NCBI GenBank assembly: GCA_024291935.2
Contig: CM044306.1
Coordinates: 18,671,001-18,735,000 of the forward strand
Direction of reading: 5' to 3'
From: Okapia johnstoni
Taxonomy: Eukaryota; Chordata; Mammalia; Artiodactyla; Giraffidae
DNA: 64,000 bases
The notes under the pieces are model-generated. The model made no database searches. It was not told where the DNA came from and was given only the letters and a program-made list of their open reading frames with translations. A program made the translations under genes and the position numbers. Shown one piece after another: positions 48,833 to 64,000 of the stretch (its first letter is position 1; each line of letters opens with the position of its first letter).

Positions 48833-51440
48833 AGATGAGTAAGAGCAGGACTCTACCCTTGGGGAATTTATATTCCTAAAGCTTGAAGGAGATGGTCTAA
48901 TACATTTTTCTTGGAAAAGATGCCTTTTCCTAAACTGAGCAACCTTGGTTCTCTATTAGATCTATTTTAACAATTTAGAGGCTGAAACACTAGCCAAGAA
49001 AGTACACAGGGGTAGCATTCAACACCCTTTATTCAAGTTCATTTTTTTTTTTTTTTTGCAGTCCACTTTTTTCTTTTATGGAGAATTTCAAATATACGTA
49101 AAAGTGGAGAATACTGATGATCTAACTATAATGATCAGCTCAAAGCTACCCTCATTTCATCTATACTCTTCCATCCCCCCAATATGGATTGACTATAGTC
49201 AACTAATGTTTAAAATTTAACTATTATGGGAAAATTTAAACCTTTACAAAAGAAGAGAGATTAATATACAATGAACCCGGAAAGACCCATCAACTGTCTT
49301 CATAATTACCATCAACTCAGGAGTAATCTTGTTACAGCAATGCCCTTTCCCTACCAGATTATTTTATTATTATTGTTTTATTTCTTGGCCGCATCATGCC
49401 ACATGCAGGATCTTAGTTCCCCAACCAGGGATCAAACCTCTGTCCCCTGCATTGGGAGCATGGAGTCTTAACCACTGGACTGCCAGGGAAGTCCTTCTAC
49501 TGGATTATTTGACAGCCATTATTTCATCCATAAAATAATTGAGGGTTTTACCTCTCAAAGATAAAAATTTTACTTACAAATTGTTAAGATTGTTTTTTAT
49601 GACTTTATAAAAAATAGTTTAAATCTAAACATAAGTTTTAATGTAAAAGAACAGCCTTTTCATGTTTTTTTTAAAAACATATTCATTAATGAATCCTGAC
49701 TAAGTATCTACAGATTCAGATTCTGCTCCAGGCACAGACACTGCAGGGGACCAAGATTAAGTCTCAGGAGTTTCTAGTGAAGAGGCGAGGGAGCACAGTG
49801 GTTTAGAAGAGCTGGATTCCAGACAGCTCTGGCACATTACTAGCCATATAAGTGTGAGTAGGTCATTTAAACTCTGAGCTTCAGTTTCTGAACCTGTAAA
49901 ATAAGCCTGAGATCTCAGATTTGCTAACCTCACAACGCTATCATAAGGATTAAGTAAAAAATGTGTATGCTGGTTCTCTGAAAACAGTACTTAAACATGA
50001 AAGTTATTATTATATAAATCAGCCTTTAGAAACTGACATAGTGCTGTTTCCCACAGTATAATGAACTGCCCTGTGAAACAATGCAACTGTGAGACTGTCA
50101 TTAAAAAGGACCTTGAACTCTCTGAGAATCAGGGATTTTGGGGGTTTTTTTTGTAAATCAAAACACAAACATCCCCCAACTTTTCCCATTCTCTGTCTCC
50201 ACCTAGAGCCAAGAGCATTGTCAAAATAGTTTCTGGCACCAATCCTGCTGACATCCAGTATTTCATTCATACAAAATGCAAATCTTGGGGTCCTTAAAAT
50301 TTGGACAGAACTCCTGTCAACGCCCCAGAATCCTGGGCAAAAAAGTCGGGGCGATTAAGTGACTAATTCACTCTGCCAAAATCGGATCTTCTAAAACACA
50401 TTCTCAGTTTTCAACTTCTGAGAAACACATTTCCACACTTTTGAGAATTCAAAAGGAACTTAACCTTCTTCCATCTTTCTCAAATTACACAACTGGAAAT
50501 AAGTTAAGATACTTTGGAGCTCATCCAACTGGCTGACTAGGGAGGTGAAAACAGGAAGTGGGAGATTCTAGTTTAGCTGGACTATAGCCAGGTCTTCATA
50601 AAGAGTTGCCTATTGGTTTGCCTTGGATGTGAAATTCTCTCAGCAAGAGCATTAGTCTTGAATTTGTGAAAATACCAAAGCTGTGGTTAGTGTCCTCTGT
50701 CACTGTAGTTAGTCAACTCAGGTAGCTGGGGCCTAGGCCTTCAGCTTTCATTAACTGGATTATATTAAATTCATGCTCTGGCTCAGCTTTCCCTGGCACA
50801 AGTCAACTTTTCCTCTAAGTCGATTTTTCCAGGATCTCAAACATCCCTTTAATGAAGTTGACCTGGAACCTGAGCTTTGATTACTGTCTCCACCTGAGGC
50901 CTATCCTGGAGTTAAAATATGTGACCTGAAAGCTGTGTGTTCGATAAAAAGGAAGAAGGGTGCCTTTCCAATACCAGATGTCCCTGAACAAGGAAACTTC
51001 CTTATGAGGTTCCTCAAAAGTGAGATGAGGGGGAGTGAGGAGGCTGTATGGGCAATGTCATCTTTTTTTTTTTCCCTTGCAGACTTCATCCTAGTCTTCC
51101 AGTTATCGTTTCCTAGCACTCCTTGTCCCCAAGACAGTGTCACCACCCCCTGAGGAAACTCTCGTTTCCTTTGCTCAGGCCTTTTTTGTCCTGGGGAGTA
51201 CTGGCGTCCTTTACCAGAAGCTAGGCGTTCTGGACCACGGACCCTCCGTCCCTCCTGTGATATCGGCCCCCTCGGCCCCTCAGAACACGAACGGCTCTCC
51301 CACCCGGTCACTGAAAGATCGGTTGTCCAAGTCACGGAAGAAGTCGCCCCTCTCCTTTGGAGCCTTCCTCCTGTGAACTTCCCCAAGTCCTCTTAATGAG
51401 ACGTGACACCACCCCTAGGTAACCGCAGTTATTTCCTTAC
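48833..51440 (-). other. NBR1 5' intron
   Basis: Holds an old repeat (about 49040-49340), an antisense artiodactyl SINE (49380-49495) and a MIR-like remnant (about 49800-49960). The stretch 50000-51400 shows no recognised repeat; the open frames at 50901-51386 (minus) and 51137-51376 (plus) lack support as genes. Confidence 0.5.
49380..49495 (-). repeat. Artiodactyl SINE fragment
   Basis: Antisense: 'cttggccgcatcatgccaca' to the reversed head 'gactgccagggaagtcc'. Confidence 0.8.
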
Positions 51441-51560
51441 CAGCTTCCCGCCCCCGGGGGGCGCCTGCCGGAGGCCAATGCAAGAACCGTTCGCTGCCAG
51501 CTCTGCTGCTATCCCTGCAGGGTGAATCTAACATGGCGGACAGAGACAGGGCCTAGTCCC
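51441..51560 (-). other. NBR1: Probable NBR1 noncoding first exon (proximal)
   Basis: On the minus strand a strong donor, GCTG|GTAAGG, has its last exon base at 51441. Upstream are two CCAAT boxes (ATTGG on plus at 51588 and 51630) and a YY1-type AACATGGCGG at 51530. The transcription start is inferred to be near 51540-51570. The exon would splice to the acceptor at about 48352, nine nt ahead of the start codon. Confidence 0.55.
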
Positions 51561-51587
51561 CAGGCTCTCTGAGTTTTCGACAAGATG

Positions 51588-52528
51588 ATTGGTTCTTACC
51601 AAGTGTCTATCAAAACTACAGCCCCACTGATTGGTCGAATCTTACTTGACGGGGGCGGGGCAGGAGGAGCTTGACCCTCACAACAATAACAAACACGGGG
51701 CAAAGGGGCGGAACTGCGAGTGCGCAGCCGTGGGCCGGGGCCCCGGATTTCCCCTTCCAGGTAAAAGACGCGCCCGTTGCATTTCTTTAGGTCACCGACC
51801 TTAGAGGATGACTTGCTGGAGACTCGCGGGGCTGGATGGGGACTGTAGTCTTCCTAGGACTTGTAGGTTCTTTAGCCTATTATCCACTCTCGACATATGA
51901 AAACTTTACACTCCAATCCATATCTGTTGACATGTATAAGCGCGCGGAGCTCTTCAATTTATCAACTGAGTTGTCGTTAGACTTGTGTCTGCCTCCCGTA
52001 TCAGAAGTTCCTCTCCATAAGACTACAGTTTGCAAGGAACACTGTGGCCAAGGCCTTTCGATCCGCCATGCATGGTGGAAATCGTAGTTTTTCCCTCACA
52101 ACCCTATTATTTACCTAAACTTGAAACTCCCATTGCGGCGGAAAGGGTGAGGGAGCTGGGCCTCTTCCTGAGACTGCTTTAGGCACTATCATGCGCTCAT
52201 ATTCGGGCTCCAGGGAGCGATCTCGACCTTAGTACAGCAATCACTGTGACGTAATAACCCTCAACTGGAAGCGTAGAAGTGAGAGGGATGGGTCCTATTA
52301 GAAAACTCCGGGAGAACTTGGTCTCTTCCGTCTCTTTCTAATTACGTAAATAGGGTGGATGACCAATCGGGAGCCCCCGAGAGACTCAGCACTTTCTGCT
52401 CCGCCCTTCGGTTACGTGTCCGGTTCTTGCATTCTGAGAGACTCTCGCTTGCGGCAGCAGCCGGTTTCCGTGGCAACAATAAAGCGCGGGAATTACGGAT
52501 TAGTTGAAACTGCGACTGCGCGGTGTGA
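51588..52528. promoter_or_regulatory. Bidirectional NBR1/BRCA1 promoter
   Basis: About 0.9 kb between the proximal NBR1 first exon and BRCA1 exon 1. Towards NBR1: CCAAT boxes and a GC box (GGGGGCGGGGC at 51651). Towards BRCA1: CCAAT at 52363-52367, an Ets-type CGGAAACCGG (minus, 52461-52470), and an E2F-type GCGCGGGAA at 52484-52492 inside a block that closely resembles the human BRCA1 promoter. A cluster of ACTACA-type ZNF143 motifs lies between (see findings). Confidence 0.75.
52115..52250 (-). other. NBR1: Possible alternative NBR1 first exon (distal)
   Basis: The minus strand has a donor-like TTTAG|GTAAATA with last exon base 52115, preceded by CpG-bearing sequence and a CRE-like TGACGTAA at 52247-52254. 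A start near 52,250 would leave about 280 bp to the BRCA1 start, the close spacing known for mouse Brca1/Nbr1. There is no transcript evidence. Confidence 0.35.
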
Positions 52529-52617
52529 GCTCTTGGGACCGAGGACTGTCCGGGGGCTTTTTCGGAGAACTGGGCCTCTGGGCCCAGGAAGCCCGGACCT
52601 CTTGTTCTGGGTAAAAG
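52529..52617 (+). other. BRCA1: BRCA1 noncoding exon 1
   Basis: Starts around AGCTCTTGGGACC and ends GGGTAAAAG|GTGAGA. The order TGCGACTGCGCGGTGTGAGC, 'actgggcctctg' and 'ttctgggtaaa' parallels human BRCA1 exon 1a as I recall it. The exact start is inferred. Confidence 0.75.
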
Positions 52618-53445
52618 GTGAGAGAACCGTGGGGAAGGGATAGCGGCCCGTGGAGTGCTCTGGGGCGGTAAACAGGTGTGGGGAGAGCCGGGGAGAAGTG
52701 ACTCCTGAAGGCGAGCAAGACGGATGTTATCGGGCGGGGAACGGGCGGAAGGTGAAACCTGAGAAGCCTAAGACGTTGAATCTGGGGAAGTCGTGGGGAG
52801 AGGGGTTATTTGTAGGTCACGGGATCTGGGGGGAGGTGCAGATGATAAGGGCGGGGGCAGGGTGTGTCCTAGGGGGAATCCTGATGGGTCCTGAGGGGGA
52901 CAACATGGTATAAAAAGACGAGCTGGTATATTTGAGAAAGGGACCCTGAGGGAAAACGGGGGCAGGAATGTATCTGGGAAGAGGAAGAGAAAGGACTGTG
53001 CGAGGCGAGCCCTTAAGAACTGGATTCTTGTGAGTTTCTGTGAAGGGGCCTGAAGGAAGTAGAGGGAGGAGCCTCCGTAGGCCCAGATGCTGCTGGTACC
53101 GATGTGAATGAGGAGAATCCTGAGTGTAGGCTAGTGGGAAACTCTGGGGAAGGACAGGGATAGGAGCGTTGGTTGGTGTTGATTTTTATTTTAAGGGCGA
53201 GAAAGAAAACAACCGTGATGATTGGAGAAATAGGAGGGTACCACCACTCACCCAGTCAGTCACCCCACTGTGGCTTTCCCTTTCTTAGAGAATGAAAAAA
53301 ATCAAAAGGAAATGGTTGGAGGCTAGATGTGCACAAACAGAATTGAAATGGTTTTCATTACACAAAACGTTTAGAATTTTTTAAAAAGTAAAGCTTTGGT
53401 CATTAGTTCTGTGGTCTGATTCTAAAGCATTCCAATCTTAAATAA

Positions 53446-64000
<10,555 letters not shown>

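Larger units (their letters stand above)
22605..51560 (-). other. NBR1: NBR1 transcription unit
   Basis: Runs on the minus strand from a noncoding first exon (donor at 51441) to the poly(A) signal at 22621-22626. An alternative first exon may begin near 52250. The twenty coding exons are described with the CDS. Introns are loaded with ruminant repeats. The long 5' intron (48353-51440) and the intron between 38757 and 45326 hold most of the LINE sequence. The last coding exon is followed by a 1.6-kb 3' UTR. Confidence 0.9.

Noticed and set aside
50901..51386. 161-codon minus-strand open frame just inside the NBR1 first intron
   Set aside because: No splice or homology support; low-complexity basic composition.
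51836..52087. 83-codon open frame in the NBR1/BRCA1 promoter
   Set aside because: Lies among promoter motifs, lacks any recognised domain, and looks like chance in GC-rich DNA.

Overview
The window is mammalian nuclear DNA from a ruminant, most probably a bovid such as cattle. It is full of BovB (RTE) LINE fragments, Bov-tA/BOV-A2 SINEs and tRNA-Glu-derived artiodactyl SINEs, and it carries a ruminant-type mariner MITE. Its genes match the neighbourhood of human 17q21 around BRCA1, read in the opposite direction. The species cannot be fixed by eye.

Layout. 1-1,000: a U2 snRNA gene on the minus strand, with promoter and 3' box. 1,000-10,900: intergenic, mostly SINE/LINE repeats, including a recent 244-bp tandem duplication. 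10,920-14,306: CCDC200 on the plus strand, four coding exons, 150 codons. 16,779-21,149: TMEM106A on the minus strand, seven coding exons, 261 codons, with its promoter near 22.4-22.55 kb. 22.6-51.6 kb (possibly to 52.25 kb): NBR1 on the minus strand, twenty coding exons, 960 codons, all recovered with matching splice phases. 51.4-52.6 kb: a GC-rich bidirectional promoter. 52.5 kb to the end: the 5' end of BRCA1 on the plus strand (exon 1, the start-codon exon and the next RING exon); the window stops inside the following intron.

The genes are tightly packed. BRCA1 and NBR1 are head to head. NBR1's poly(A) signal lies less than 200 bp from the probable TMEM106A promoter. TMEM106A and CCDC200 converge and may overlap at their 3' ends. 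No NBR2 or BRCA1 pseudogene copy is present, so this is the simple BRCA1-NBR1 arrangement and not the duplicated human one.

Functionally, NBR1 is a selective-autophagy receptor (PB1, ZZ, FW, LIR, membrane helix, UBA), TMEM106A is a small single-pass membrane protein, BRCA1 starts with its E3-ligase RING, CCDC200 is an uncharacterised Q/P-rich coiled-coil protein, and U2 is a spliceosomal RNA.

The most notable points are a divergent U2 gene with compensatory stem changes but an altered Sm site, a cluster of ZNF143-like motifs in the NBR1/BRCA1 promoter, a 93-nt open in-frame intron inside the NBR1 FW domain, a phase-neutral 75-nt candidate cassette exon in NBR1, and an exact 36-bp repeat in two NBR1 introns. 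I found no wholly new genetic system.
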